Positions 47,494-55,653 of a stretch of DNA of 64,000 nt are shown here, one piece after another; position 1 is the stretch's first letter; each line of letters starts with the position of its first letter. Where the stretch lies: assembly GCF_024648825.1 (NCBI RefSeq), contig NZ_JANBBE010000009.1, forward strand, positions 284,748 to 348,747. Direction: 5' to 3'. The notes below the pieces were generated by a model. It worked only from the letters and a program-made list of their open reading frames with translations, searched no databases and had not been told where the DNA came from. Source of the DNA: Lentzea californiensis (lineage in GTDB: Bacteria; Actinomycetota; Actinomycetes; Mycobacteriales; Pseudonocardiaceae). Made by a program: the position numbers and the translations under genes.

Positions 47494-48536
47494 GAGAAGA
47501 CGTGGACCACCACATCGCCGACGCGCTCAGCCGTCCCGCCCTGGTACGCCTCGACTCCCGCACCCTCTGCCTGCGCTTCGAGACCATGAAGGTCGCCTCG
47601 GCCCTCGAAGCCGTCCGCCACCTCCTCGAACGCGGCACCATCGCCCGCGGGGACACGCTGGTCGACAGCTCCAGCGGCATCTACGCGCACGCCCTGGCGC
47701 TGGCCTGCCACCGCCACGGCCTGCACTGCCACATCGTCGCGTCCACGACGGTGGACCTGACGTTGCGCACGCAGCTGGAGATCCTCGGCGCCACCGTGGA
47801 ACCTATGCCGCCGTCGCCGAGCCTCAAGCTCGACCAGAGCCGCCGGGTGGCACGGGTGCGGGAGATCCTGCGCGACCACCCGCGGCACCACTGGATGCGC
47901 CAGTACCACGACGACGTCCACTACCGCGGCTACCGGCCGATCGCCGACCTCATCCGCTCCCACGCCGACTGCTCCAGGCTGTCGGTCGTGGGCGGCGTGG
48001 GCACGGGTGCGTCGACGGGCGCCCTGACGTCGTTCCTGCGCGAGACCGCGCCCGAGGTGGAGCTCGTCGGCGTGCAACCGTTCGACAGCGTCACGTTCGG
48101 CAGCGAGCACGTGCACGACCCGGAGATCATCATCGCCGGGATCGGCAGCTCGATCCCGTTCGGCAACGTCGACCACACGCTTTACGACACGGTGCACTGG
48201 TTCGGCTTCGACGCCGCGCTGTCCGGCAGCGTCGCCCTGCTGCGCGAACACGCGATCTTCGCCGGCCTGTCGGCGGGGGCGGCGTACCTGGCGGCCCGGT
48301 GGGAGCAGCGGCTGGACCCGGACCGGCACGTCGTCGTGCTGGCACCGGACACCGGCCACCGCTACGTCGACGCGGCCTACTCCCGGCACGCCGAGGCACC
48401 GGCGCCGGAGGACCTGCGGCCACGGCAGATCAGCTCGCTGAGCGACATGGACCTGCCGTGGTCCCGGATGCGCTGGAACCGGGCGGAGGCACCACCGAAC
48501 GCGGCCGTCAGCCGGCCGATCCCGGTCGCCTCCTGA
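47490..48536 (+). CDS. SbnA/cysteine synthase-like PLP enzyme
   Basis: A 348-aa fold-type II PLP enzyme. The Lys expected to bind PLP is in ETMKVASALEA (Lys34); the substrate loop is LVDSSSGIYAHALAL (variant of SSGNTG), and the phosphate loop VGGVGTGASTGAL. Relatives make O-substituted or N-substituted amino acids such as the diaminopropionate precursor of staphyloferrin B (SbnA) or EDDS-type chelators. Here the usual NPxxSxKDR context of the Lys is lost, so chemistry may differ. Last gene of the metal operon; its 3' end overlaps a convergent small gene by 29 bp. Confidence 0.78.
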   Translation: MREDVDHHIADALSRPALVRLDSRTLCLRFETMKVASALEAVRHLLERGTIARGDTLVDSSSGIYAHALALACHRHGLHCHIVASTTVDLTLRTQLEILGATVEPMPPSPSLKLDQSRRVARVREILRDHPRHHWMRQYHDDVHYRGYRPIADLIRSHADCSRLSVVGGVGTGASTGALTSFLRETAPEVELVGVQPFDSVTFGSEHVHDPEIIIAGIGSSIPFGNVDHTLYDTVHWFGFDAALSGSVALLREHAIFAGLSAGAAYLAARWEQRLDPDRHVVVLAPDTGHRYVDAAYSRHAEAPAPEDLRPRQISSLSDMDLPWSRMRWNRAEAPPNAAVSRPIPVAS

Positions 48537-48687
48537 AAGCCAGCGCGGCCAGCACGGCGACCGCGCGCTGACGCAGGTTCCTCTGCGAGCAGGGACCTTC
48601 GCTCAGCGCGCGGGCCAGGTCCGGGTCGGAGACCCGGAAGCGGCCCTCGATGTCGATGAGCTGCTGATGTTCCTCTCGACTGAGCAT
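48508..48687 (-). CDS. Small DUF3040-like protein
   Basis: A 59-aa protein, MLSREEHQQLIDIEGRF then RVSDPDLARALSEG, matching the N-terminal part of DUF3040 proteins (xLSExExxxLxxIExxLxxxDPxLA). The later TM segment of DUF3040 is replaced by AVAVLAALAFRRRPG. A GTTT-N15-GGGTAC promoter lies 40 bp upstream. It overlaps the SbnA-like gene by 29 bp in convergent orientation. Confidence 0.65.
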   Translation of the reverse strand: MLSREEHQQLIDIEGRFRVSDPDLARALSEGPCSQRNLRQRAVAVLAALAFRRRPGSAG

Positions 48688-48726
48688 GGCGTGCTCCAGA
48701 GTCGGTCCGGCGGTGGCACACCGCCC

Positions 48727-48752
48727 GTACCCGGCTCTTCGCTGTTCAAACC
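48727..48752 (-). promoter_or_regulatory. SigB/SigF-type promoter of the DUF3040-like gene
   Basis: Minus strand GGTTT (48748-48752), 15 bp, GGGTAC (48727-48732). The -10 lies 40 bp before ATG 48687. Confidence 0.6.
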
Positions 48753-48753
48753 T

Positions 48754-48921
48754 CTAAATCGGCTTCGGTTCCGGCGGCAGCGGATCCGGGTCCGGCCCAG
48801 GCGGGCGCAGGGGGTCCGGGTCCGGGCCGGGCGGCTGGGGCTGGTCGGGTCCGGTGGGACGCGGCTGGTCCGGGCCCGGCGTGGTCGGCACGGGCTCCGC
48901 GGGCGGAACTGGTTGGCTCAT
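48754..48921 (-). CDS. Small proline-rich repeat protein
   Basis: A 55-aa protein almost entirely of Pro-Gly-Pro-Asp type repeats (PGPDQPRPTGPDQPQPPG; two copies of PPGPDPDPL). No ribosome-binding site is seen; instead GGGTAC (48931-48936) lies exactly 9 bases before the ATG, the same layout as three other genes here, so a leaderless mRNA is plausible. Probably intrinsically disordered. Function unknown. Confidence 0.5.
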   Translation of the reverse strand: MSQPVPPAEPVPTTPGPDQPRPTGPDQPQPPGPDPDPLRPPGPDPDPLPPEPKPI

Positions 48922-48970
48922 GACCGAGGGGTACCCGCCGGTCAAACCCTTCGCACCGATCGCCGGCAGG

Positions 48971-49366
48971 TCAGCGTTCCGGGCCCAGGACCGGCTTGAC
49001 GTCGATGATCGGCGTGCCGTCGATGGCCTCCAGGTGCGCCACCCGCACCCCGAGGCCGTCCACCGCCGTGATCCGGACGTGGTGCAGGCCGATGGGGTTC
49101 GGCCGGTCCGGCGACCGCGTGGCGAACACGCCGGTCTCCGGCCGGTCCAGATCGTCGCGGGGGTGCACCGCCAGCACCGACCTGTCGGCGCGGTCGAGCC
49201 AGGTGAGGACGAGGACCTCCTGGCCCGCTTCCAGTTCCCGCATCGCCCGTGCGTACTCGGGCGCGAACACGAGCAAGGCCTCCGGCGCTCCCTCGTCCGC
49301 CTGCTTGGGCGCGGAAGAGCGGTCGGTGAGGGGCGATTCGACGTGGCCGATCGGCTGCAGCTTCAT
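48971..49366 (-). CDS. TrmO/YaeB (UPF0066) family protein
   Basis: A 131-aa protein: LQPIGHVESPLTDRS at the N-terminus, VFAPEYARAM, and the signature FATRSPDRPNPIGLHHV then GTPIIDVKPVL. TrmO in E. coli methylates N6-threonylcarbamoyladenosine-37 of tRNA using SAM; actinobacterial short forms are less studied. The ATG overlaps the SelO stop by one base (TGATG), so the two are coupled. Confidence 0.87.
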   Translation of the reverse strand: MKLQPIGHVESPLTDRSSAPKQADEGAPEALLVFAPEYARAMRELEAGQEVLVLTWLDRADRSVLAVHPRDDLDRPETGVFATRSPDRPNPIGLHHVRITAVDGLGVRVAHLEAIDGTPIIDVKPVLGPER

Positions 49367-50763
49367 CAAGTCCCGCAGTAGGTCCGGTAGGTGGCACTGA
49401 AGTCCTGCGGCGCAGGGGCCGCGAAGTATTCCAGGCCGGGCCGTTCGCCGAACGGGGAGGTAACCGCTTTCAGCAAACGGTCGAACGGACCCATGTCCCC
49501 GGCCGCCCCGGCCGCCAGCGCCTCCTCCACGAGGTGGTTGCGCGGCACGTAGACGGGGTTGACCCGGTCCATCGCCCCGCCGTCCGGCTTGAGCTCCCGC
49601 CAGCGCGCGAGCCACGCGTCGATGGCCGCGAGGTCCAGGAACAGCGAACGGGCCGGCTCCGCGTCACCCCTGGCCGCCTTGCCGAGCAGGTGGAAGAACG
49701 ACGTGAAGTCCACGTGGTTCTCGTGCATCAGTGCGAGCAGGTCCTCGAGCAGGGGCTTGACGTCACCGGACACGCCGAGCTTCGCCCGCATGCCGCCGGT
49801 CCAGGCCTCCTCGAAGTGCGCGTCGAACGTCCGCAGCGTCGCGAGGGCGAGCGAGACGGCCTCGTCCTCGTCGTCGGCGAACAGCGGCAGGAGGGCTTCG
49901 GCGAGGCGGGCGAGGTTCCACTCGGCGATGATCGGCTGGTTGCCGTACGCGTAACGGCCGCGGTGGTCGATGGAGCTGTACTTCGTCGTCGGGTCGTAGG
50001 CCTCCATGAACGCGCACGGGCCGTAGTCGATGGTCTCGCCGGAGATCGTCATGTTGTCGGTGTTCATCACGCCGTGGATGAAGCCGACGAGCATCCACCG
50101 GGCGATCAGGGACGCCTGGGCGGCGACGACGTGCGCGAAGAGCTCCAGGTAGGTGCTGCCGGGGTGGTGGCGGGCGATCGCGTGGTCGGCGAGGCGGCGC
50201 AGCAGGTCCAGGTCGCCGGTGTTGCGGGCGTACTGGAAGCTGCCGACGCGCAGGTGCGAGGCGGCGATCCTGGCCAGGACGGCGCCCGCCAGCGGTTCCT
50301 CGCGCTGCACGACGTGGCCGGTGGACACGACGGCCAGCGCTCGGGTCGTGGGGACGCCCAGGGCGTGCATGGCCTCGCTGACGACGTACTCCCGCAGCAT
50401 CGGGCCGACCGCGGCCAGCCCGTCGCCGCCGCGGGCGAACGGGGTGCGGCCGGAGCCCTTCAGGTGCAGGTCGCGGAGACGGCCCTCGGTGTCGGTCAGT
50501 TCACCCAGCAGGAGCGCGCGGCCGTCGCCGAGCCTGGGGGAGTAGCCGCCGAACTGGTGACCGGCATAGGCCTGTGCGACACCCTTGCCGCTCACGAGGA
50601 AGGGCAGGCCGTCAGCACGCAGCCAGGCGGGATCGAGGCCGAGCTCCGCCGCGAGCGGCTCGTTGAGTGCCAGGAGTTCCGGTTCGCCGACCGGGACGGC
50701 CTCCCAGGAGACCGCCATCTCCGGTACCGCGTTCGCGAAGTCGCTGCTCAGGCTGATGTTCAC
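49366..50763 (-). CDS. selO: SelO/YdiU protein adenylyltransferase
   Basis: A 465-aa pseudokinase-fold enzyme that AMPylates proteins. Family blocks: YAGHQFGGYSPRLGDGRAL, LKGSGRTPFARGGDG, GVPTTRALAVVST, FIHGVMNTDNMTISG and DYGPCAFM. The C-terminus ends YRTYCGT with a Cys where eukaryotic homologues have selenocysteine nearby. The GTG at 50763 was chosen because family similarity starts there. SelO is linked to oxidative stress in E. coli; the coupling to a TrmO-like gene is notable. Confidence 0.92.
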   Translation of the reverse strand: MNISLSSDFANAVPEMAVSWEAVPVGEPELLALNEPLAAELGLDPAWLRADGLPFLVSGKGVAQAYAGHQFGGYSPRLGDGRALLLGELTDTEGRLRDLHLKGSGRTPFARGGDGLAAVGPMLREYVVSEAMHALGVPTTRALAVVSTGHVVQREEPLAGAVLARIAASHLRVGSFQYARNTGDLDLLRRLADHAIARHHPGSTYLELFAHVVAAQASLIARWMLVGFIHGVMNTDNMTISGETIDYGPCAFMEAYDPTTKYSSIDHRGRYAYGNQPIIAEWNLARLAEALLPLFADDEDEAVSLALATLRTFDAHFEEAWTGGMRAKLGVSGDVKPLLEDLLALMHENHVDFTSFFHLLGKAARGDAEPARSLFLDLAAIDAWLARWRELKPDGGAMDRVNPVYVPRNHLVEEALAAGAAGDMGPFDRLLKAVTSPFGERPGLEYFAAPAPQDFSATYRTYCGT

Positions 50764-50889
50764 GCCTCCAACGGTACCGGGTGAGCTCCGCGGTGACTGT
50801 GATCGCGCTCTCACCTCGAACCCGGTTGAACCTTCCGGGCAGGCCGTACGTGAATGCGGATGAACAGGTTGGCGAAAGTCCACTCAGGA

Positions 50890-51819
50890 ATGAGAAAAAC
50901 AATGCGTCGCAAGCAAGTTGGGCTCGTTGCTGCCCTTTTCGCGGTCGGTGTCGTCGCTCTGACGGCCTGTGGTCAGGGTGCCGCGCAGTCCGGATCTGCC
51001 GTTCCCGCAACGGAACCGGCCCAGGAGGCGCAGCGGGCGTCCACCGATGAGTCCGGTGTGGACTTCCTGCGCGGATCGGCGAACTCCAACAAGGCCGACC
51101 AGAACAGCGGTGACCGCGCTCCGGCCGCTGCTTCCCCTGAGGTGAAGCAGAAGTGGGTCGAGCTGCGCGTCGCGAACGCCGGCGGTCTGGAGCCCGCCGT
51201 CGTCAACGGGAAGGGACTCACGGTCTACTGGTTCAGCGACGACCCCGTGAAGGGCGGAGTGTCCAACTGCAACGGTGACTGCGCGAAGACGTGGCCGCCG
51301 ATCACGGTCACCAAGGGCACCAAGCTCTTCTTCCCCGGCATCAAGCGGGAGAACATCGGCTTCGTCAAGCGTCAGGACGGCGCGGTCCAGGTGGCGATCG
51401 GAGGCCGCCCGGTCTACCTGTTCAACAAGGACGAGAAGCCCGGCGACATCAAGGGCCAGAACGTCGGCAACAAGTGGTTCGTGATCAACCCCGAGGGCAA
51501 GCGCGCCGTCGCTCCCGCCGAGGCTCCCGCCACCCAGCCCGCCCCGCCGGCCCCCGGCGCCAAGCCCGCGAACTCGGTGACCTTCTTCACCGGCAAGAAC
51601 TTCGACGACTTCAGCGGCGACAACTTCGCGACCGGCGTCAAGGTCGAGGCCCAGTGCGCCGACCTCCGCGGTGGCTTCAAGTCGCTCTCCCCGGACGGCG
51701 CCGTGAAGATCTGGTCCGAGCCGGGCTGCAAGGGCAAGTCCGCCGTCGTGAGCGACGACGTCGCCGACACGACCGCGCTCGGCTTCCCGAACGGTGTGAG
51801 GTCCTACATCCGCGCGTGA
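50890..51819 (+). CDS. Lipoprotein with 'secreted repeat of unknown function' domain
   Basis: A 309-aa lipoprotein (ATG 50890 or 50902) with lipobox LTAC (Cys27). The mature part has a disordered linker, then the COG4315-type repeat LTVYWFSDDP...CNGDCAKTWPPI and VAIGGRPVYLFNKDEKPGD. A Pro/Ala linker (about 205-225) is followed by a C-terminal domain VTFFTGKNFDDFSGDNFATG resembling a beta/gamma-crystallin-type module. Divergent from selO. A hairpin (51841-51869) ends the transcript. Confidence 0.82.
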   Translation: MRKTMRRKQVGLVAALFAVGVVALTACGQGAAQSGSAVPATEPAQEAQRASTDESGVDFLRGSANSNKADQNSGDRAPAAASPEVKQKWVELRVANAGGLEPAVVNGKGLTVYWFSDDPVKGGVSNCNGDCAKTWPPITVTKGTKLFFPGIKRENIGFVKRQDGAVQVAIGGRPVYLFNKDEKPGDIKGQNVGNKWFVINPEGKRAVAPAEAPATQPAPPAPGAKPANSVTFFTGKNFDDFSGDNFATGVKVEAQCADLRGGFKSLSPDGAVKIWSEPGCKGKSAVVSDDVADTTALGFPNGVRSYIRA

Positions 51820-51840
51820 ACCTGATCGGGTGAACGCAGG

Positions 51841-51869
51841 GCCGCCAGAGCCTCCCCGGCTCTGGCGGC
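51841..51869 (+). terminator. Terminator hairpin after the lipoprotein gene
   Basis: GCCGCCAGAGC (51841-51851) pairs with GCTCTGGCGGC (51859-51869) over a 7-nt loop, 21 bp after the stop. A strong GC stem with no T-tract, usual for actinomycetes. Confidence 0.65.
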
Positions 51870-51895
51870 CTCGCCGTCTCGCTACTCTGCTCGGC

Positions 51896-52342
51896 ATGCG
51901 CTACTCCGCCATTGCGCTGGCTTTCCTCCTGATCGGGTGCGGCACCGGGACGTCGTCCCTGCCCAGGATCACCCCGGCCGTGACCTCGGCCACCGGCTCG
52001 CCGCTGCCGGACCTGCAGCCCCGGCTCGACGCGATCGGCGTCCTGCTCACGGACTGCGCCGCCCGGCTGCGCGGCGAACCCGTCGCGCCCGCCGACAACT
52101 GCAACCACGTCATGCCGGACGTGACGGGGGTGATCGACGAGGCCGAGAAGCAGTCCGCCAAGCTGCCGCCCGCCGGCCAGGCCGCGATCAGCGAGGTGCG
52201 TCGCCAGCTGACCGAGATCGTGCCGTGCGAGCCGTGGTTCGCGGCCGGCGGTGTGAGCGAGGACGGGCAGCTCAACGCCCGCTGCAAGAAGGCGTGGGAC
52301 GCGCTCTACAAGGGGTACAACGCCGTTCGCAACTCGGCTTAG
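51896..52342 (+). CDS. Small lipoprotein, unknown
   Basis: A 148-aa protein with a short lipoprotein signal, LAFLLIGC (Cys15). The mature part is mostly helical with four Cys (LLTDCAARL, DNCNHVM, IVPCEPW, ARCKKAW) that could form two disulfides. No family recognised. 27 bp after the preceding hairpin. Confidence 0.65.
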   Translation: MRYSAIALAFLLIGCGTGTSSLPRITPAVTSATGSPLPDLQPRLDAIGVLLTDCAARLRGEPVAPADNCNHVMPDVTGVIDEAEKQSAKLPPAGQAAISEVRRQLTEIVPCEPWFAAGGVSEDGQLNARCKKAWDALYKGYNAVRNSA

Positions 52343-52374
52343 GACAGGACCTGGGCCGTCGTTAGAGTCTCCGC

Positions 52375-53289
52375 ATGCTCGAGATCAAAGTGGAGACGGA
52401 GAACGGGGAGCGGCACGTGCGCGTGTCCGTCGAGGCGCTGGCCGCTCTGGTGCGGCGCATCGGTGGTGCGGACGACCGGTTCCTGGTCGTCCAGCGGGTG
52501 CCCGACCTGCCCGGTGTCTTCGCCCAGGTCTGGCACGAGACCGGCGGCGACTACTCGGTCGAGCACCGCGACGGCGGCGCCGACCGGCACTTCACGGCGA
52601 CGGCCGGGCTCGACGGCACGATCGCGGCGCTCACGGGCTGGGCGCGCCAGGACGCCGGGTGGGACAGCGGTCTCACGTGGTCGTCGCTGGGCCTGCCGCC
52701 CGCGCCCGCGGTGCCGCCGCTCGACCTCGGCGACGACGCCCGCGCGCAGCTGGAGGAACGGGTCCGCGAGGCGCTGACCGGCGGTTATTCCACCCGTGCT
52801 CAGCTCACCGAGCTCGCGGAGGAGTACCTGGTCACCGAGGACAGCCGGCCCGTGTCACGCGAGCAGGCGGCGGCGCTGGTTGACCGGTTGTGGCTCGAGC
52901 GAGTCGCGCAGCAGGTCACGTGGCAGGGCGAGACCGATCCCGAACGCCTCACCCGCGCGTTCGCCGCGCTGGAGCAGGCCGGCATCACGGCCCGCGAGAA
53001 CTTCACGTGCTGCCGCAACTGCGGCCAGGACGAGATCGGCGGCGAGAGTGCGCCGGATGCGCGCGGCTTCGTCTACTTCCACAGCCAGTGCACGGATTCC
53101 GCCGCGGCCGGGCACGGGCTGACGCTGCTGTACGGCGGGTTCGACGGAACGGCCGAGACCACCACGGCCATCGGCGACGAGGTGGTGGCGGCGCTGGAGG
53201 CGGCAGGCCTTCAGACGACGTGGGACCGCGACCCCGGCCGGTCCATCAAGATCACTCCTCTGGACTGGCGCCGGCGTCTGGTGGGATGA
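52375..53289 (+). CDS. DUF6891-like protein
   Basis: A 304-aa cytoplasmic protein. The C-terminal half contains NFTCCRNCGQDEIGGE and GFVYFHSQCTDSAA, a conserved Cys/His set of the DUF6891 type, ending in a strand-rich TAIGDEVVAALEAAGL. The N-terminal half (residues 1-100) is a separate beta-rich domain resembling secretion-system chaperone-like folds. Function unknown. Overlaps the convergent HNH gene by 38 bp. Confidence 0.65.
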   Translation: MLEIKVETENGERHVRVSVEALAALVRRIGGADDRFLVVQRVPDLPGVFAQVWHETGGDYSVEHRDGGADRHFTATAGLDGTIAALTGWARQDAGWDSGLTWSSLGLPPAPAVPPLDLGDDARAQLEERVREALTGGYSTRAQLTELAEEYLVTEDSRPVSREQAAALVDRLWLERVAQQVTWQGETDPERLTRAFAALEQAGITARENFTCCRNCGQDEIGGESAPDARGFVYFHSQCTDSAAAGHGLTLLYGGFDGTAETTTAIGDEVVAALEAAGLQTTWDRDPGRSIKITPLDWRRRLVG

Positions 53290-53635
53290 CGAAGCGAGCG
53301 GTCAGCTCGTTCGAGATCTCGTAGTGGCGCACCAGGAACGTGCGCTCGTCGAGCTTCTTGCGCCGCAGCCAGCCCGTCACCTCGGCGTTGCACTTGCTGG
53401 CGTTGCACGACCCGCACGCGGGCACGACGTTGCCGAGCGTGTAGCGGCCGCCGCGCGAGATGGCCTGCACGCAGTCCTTCTGCAGCGAACCGGCCGGAGC
53501 CGCGCAGTACGCGCAACCGCCCCACGACGTCTTGAGGGCGTCCCACTGCGCGTCGGTGAGGTCGTGAACGACGCGAGCCATGCGCTTCTTGCGCTTGCGC
53601 GCGGCGCGAACCTGTTTGCTACCGCCGGTCGGCAC
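53252..53635 (-). CDS. HNH endonuclease
   Basis: A 127-aa protein with a basic N-terminus (RKRKKR) and an HNH/zinc core: CAYCAAPAG, AISRGGRYTLGNVVPACGSC, NASKC. The usual first His of the HNH appears as Gln-Ala-Ile-Ser (CVQAISRGG), so the catalytic triad may be altered. ATG 53635 overlaps the LysR gene end by 17 bp; ATG 53581 is an alternative. Not associated with phage genes here. Confidence 0.72.
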   Translation of the reverse strand: MPTGGSKQVRAARKRKKRMARVVHDLTDAQWDALKTSWGGCAYCAAPAGSLQKDCVQAISRGGRYTLGNVVPACGSCNASKCNAEVTGWLRRKKLDERTFLVRHYEISNELTARFVIPPDAGASPEE

Positions 53636-54548
53636 GGTGGGTGAGAGTACGCGTCGCGATGGTCAGCAGGTCGGAGGCGGGGCCCCGGGGTGTCCGGCCG
53701 GACGGCCAGACCGCCCTCAGGTCGCGGTGCAGGTCCACCTCGCCGACCTCGACGCGGACGAGCGCGCGTGCGGCGATGTCCGTGGCCACGGTGTGGAGGC
53801 TGAGCACGGCAGGGCCGATGCCGCCGATCGCGGCCGCCTTGATCGCCGTGGTCGACGACATCTCCAGCAACGGCGCCGCGAACTCGCCGATGCCCGCGAC
53901 GCCCAGGGCGTGCTCCCAGGCCTGCCGCGTGCCCGAACCGGACTCCCGGCTGACCATCGGCGTCGCGGCCGCCTTCGCGGCGGCGACCCGGCGGCGCCTG
54001 GCCCAGGGGTGCGCGGGTGCGACGACGAGGACGAGCTCGTCCGTGGCGACGACGCGGCTCGCCAGGCCCGCCGGCACGTCGGTGCTCTCCACGAACCCCA
54101 GGTCGGCCTTCCCGGCCAGGACCTGCTCGGCGACGTGCACCGAGTTGCCCGCCGACAGCACGGTCGCCGTGTCCGGGCTGACGGACCGCAGCGCGATCAG
54201 CCACGCGGGCAGCAGGTACTCGGCCACGGTGAGGCTCGCGGCGATCCGGAGGTGGCTCTGCCGGTCCGCGCGCAGGCTGGTGATGCCGGCGTCGAGGTCC
54301 GCCGCCCGGACGATCACCTGCGCCGCCCAGCCGGCCACCAGCTGACCCGCCGTGGTGAGCCGCGCGCCGCGTGAGGTGCGTTCCAGCAACGTCACGCCGA
54401 CGCGGGCCTCGAGGGTCCTGAGCCGCTCGCTGGCACTGGGCTGCGACATGCCGTGCGCCTTGGCCGCCCGGCCGATGCTGCCCAGCTCGGCGACGCTCAG
54501 CAGGAGGTCGAAGCTGGTCAGGTCGGCGACCCTGGGCGGAAGAGGCAT
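53619..54548 (-). CDS. LysR family transcriptional regulator
   Basis: A 309-aa regulator. HTH: LLLSVAELGSIGRAAKAHGM then SQPSASERLRTLEARVGVTL; effector domain from about residue 95 (LRIAASLTVAEYLLPAW). Divergent from the TDT exporter, so it likely activates that gene. A dyad CATAGG-N5-CCTATG (54546-54562) overlaps its own start codon. Resembles the CysL/YwfK group. Confidence 0.9.
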   Translation of the reverse strand: MPLPPRVADLTSFDLLLSVAELGSIGRAAKAHGMSQPSASERLRTLEARVGVTLLERTSRGARLTTAGQLVAGWAAQVIVRAADLDAGITSLRADRQSHLRIAASLTVAEYLLPAWLIALRSVSPDTATVLSAGNSVHVAEQVLAGKADLGFVESTDVPAGLASRVVATDELVLVVAPAHPWARRRRVAAAKAAATPMVSRESGSGTRQAWEHALGVAGIGEFAAPLLEMSSTTAIKAAAIGGIGPAVLSLHTVATDIAARALVRVEVGEVDLHRDLRAVWPSGRTPRGPASDLLTIATRTLTHRADRR

Positions 54549-54562
54549 AGGGGTAGCCTATG
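54546..54562. promoter_or_regulatory. LysR-type operator overlapping the lysR start
   Basis: CATAGG-GGTAG-CCTATG, a perfect 6-bp inverted repeat whose left arm contains the lysR start codon. It is 57 bp before the TDT exporter start. Confidence 0.5.
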
Positions 54563-54618
54563 TCCACATCGGCGATCGGTGTCTACCGAGGCAGGCCCGG
54601 CGCGAGGATTGTCATGTC

Positions 54619-55641
54619 GTGACCGCTCTCGCACCTCGACCACACCGTGCCCCAGAGGTGCGACGAGCGGCGCCTTTCGGCCCGAACCTCTTCGCGTCCG
54701 TGATGGGGACGGGGATCGTCGCCACGGCCGGTGCCTCGATGCCCGGCCTGCACACCGCCGCCACGTACGTGTGGGCGCTGGACGCCGCGCTCCTGGCGTT
54801 CCTGGTGGCCGCGGCTCTGCGGCGCTGGACGTGGAGGACGGTGCGCGCACAGCTCGCCGACCCCGTGATGGCCCAGTTCTGGGGCGCGCCGCCGATGGCG
54901 CTGATGACCGTCGGCACCGGAGCGCTGCTGCTCGGGAAGGACTGGATCGGGCTGCCCGCGGCACTGGCCGTCGACTGGACGCTGTGGACGATCGGCACGG
55001 TGCTCGGGCTGGCGACGTCGGTGCTGGTGCCGTTGCGGATGATCGGCAGCGGCGAACGCGCGTTCGCCGGGTGGCTGATGCCCGTGGTGCCGCCGATGGT
55101 GTCCGCCGCCTCCGGCGCCCTGCTGGCGCAGCACCTGCCGGAAGGGTCCTCGCGGCAGGCCGTGGTGCTCGGCTGCTACGCGTTGTTCGGCGTCAGCCTG
55201 TTCGCGACGATGGTGATCGTGCCGCAGATCTGGCAGCGGCTGGTGCAGCACGGCCTGGGCGCGGCCTCGACCGTGCCGACGCTGTGGATCGTGCTCGGGC
55301 CGCTGGGCCAGTCGATCACCGCGGCGAACCTGCTCTCGGGCGTGCCCGTGCTGCCGGGTCAGGTCGCGTTCGGCGTGTTGTACGGCACGATCACGTGGGG
55401 CTTCGCCCTGCTGTGGGTCGCGCTCGCGGCGGCCGTCACCGTGCGGACCGCGCGGCGCGGGCTGCCGTTCGCGTTGACGTGGTGGAGTTTCGTGTTCCCG
55501 CTCGGCACGCTGGTGACCGGCACGAGCGCGCTCGCGGTCCGGGTGCCGTCGGCGATGTTCTCCGGAGTCGCCGTGGTGTTGTACTGCGCGTTGGTGTTCG
55601 CGTGGGCCACCGTGGCCGTGCGCACGATGTTCCAGCGGTAG
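54619..55641 (+). CDS. TDT family exporter (tellurite-resistance/dicarboxylate, SLAC1-like)
   Basis: A 340-aa protein with ten TM helices, starting GTG 54619. N-terminal GPNLFASVMGTGIVATAG is the TDT signature; other helices carry FWGAPPMALMTVGTGALLL and LGPLGQSITAANLL. Members export sulfite, malate or other small anions. Divergent LysR suggests substrate-induced control; sulfite is a reasonable guess. Confidence 0.87.
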   Translation: MTALAPRPHRAPEVRRAAPFGPNLFASVMGTGIVATAGASMPGLHTAATYVWALDAALLAFLVAAALRRWTWRTVRAQLADPVMAQFWGAPPMALMTVGTGALLLGKDWIGLPAALAVDWTLWTIGTVLGLATSVLVPLRMIGSGERAFAGWLMPVVPPMVSAASGALLAQHLPEGSSRQAVVLGCYALFGVSLFATMVIVPQIWQRLVQHGLGAASTVPTLWIVLGPLGQSITAANLLSGVPVLPGQVAFGVLYGTITWGFALLWVALAAAVTVRTARRGLPFALTWWSFVFPLGTLVTGTSALAVRVPSAMFSGVAVVLYCALVFAWATVAVRTMFQR

Positions 55642-55653
55642 AGTGTCCCGGAC

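Noticed and set aside
48922..48956. GGTTT next to GGGTAC before the proline-rich gene as a full SigF promoter
   Set aside because: The GGTTT here is only 8 bases from GGGTAC, too close for a -35/-10 pair; only the -10-like element was used in the argument.
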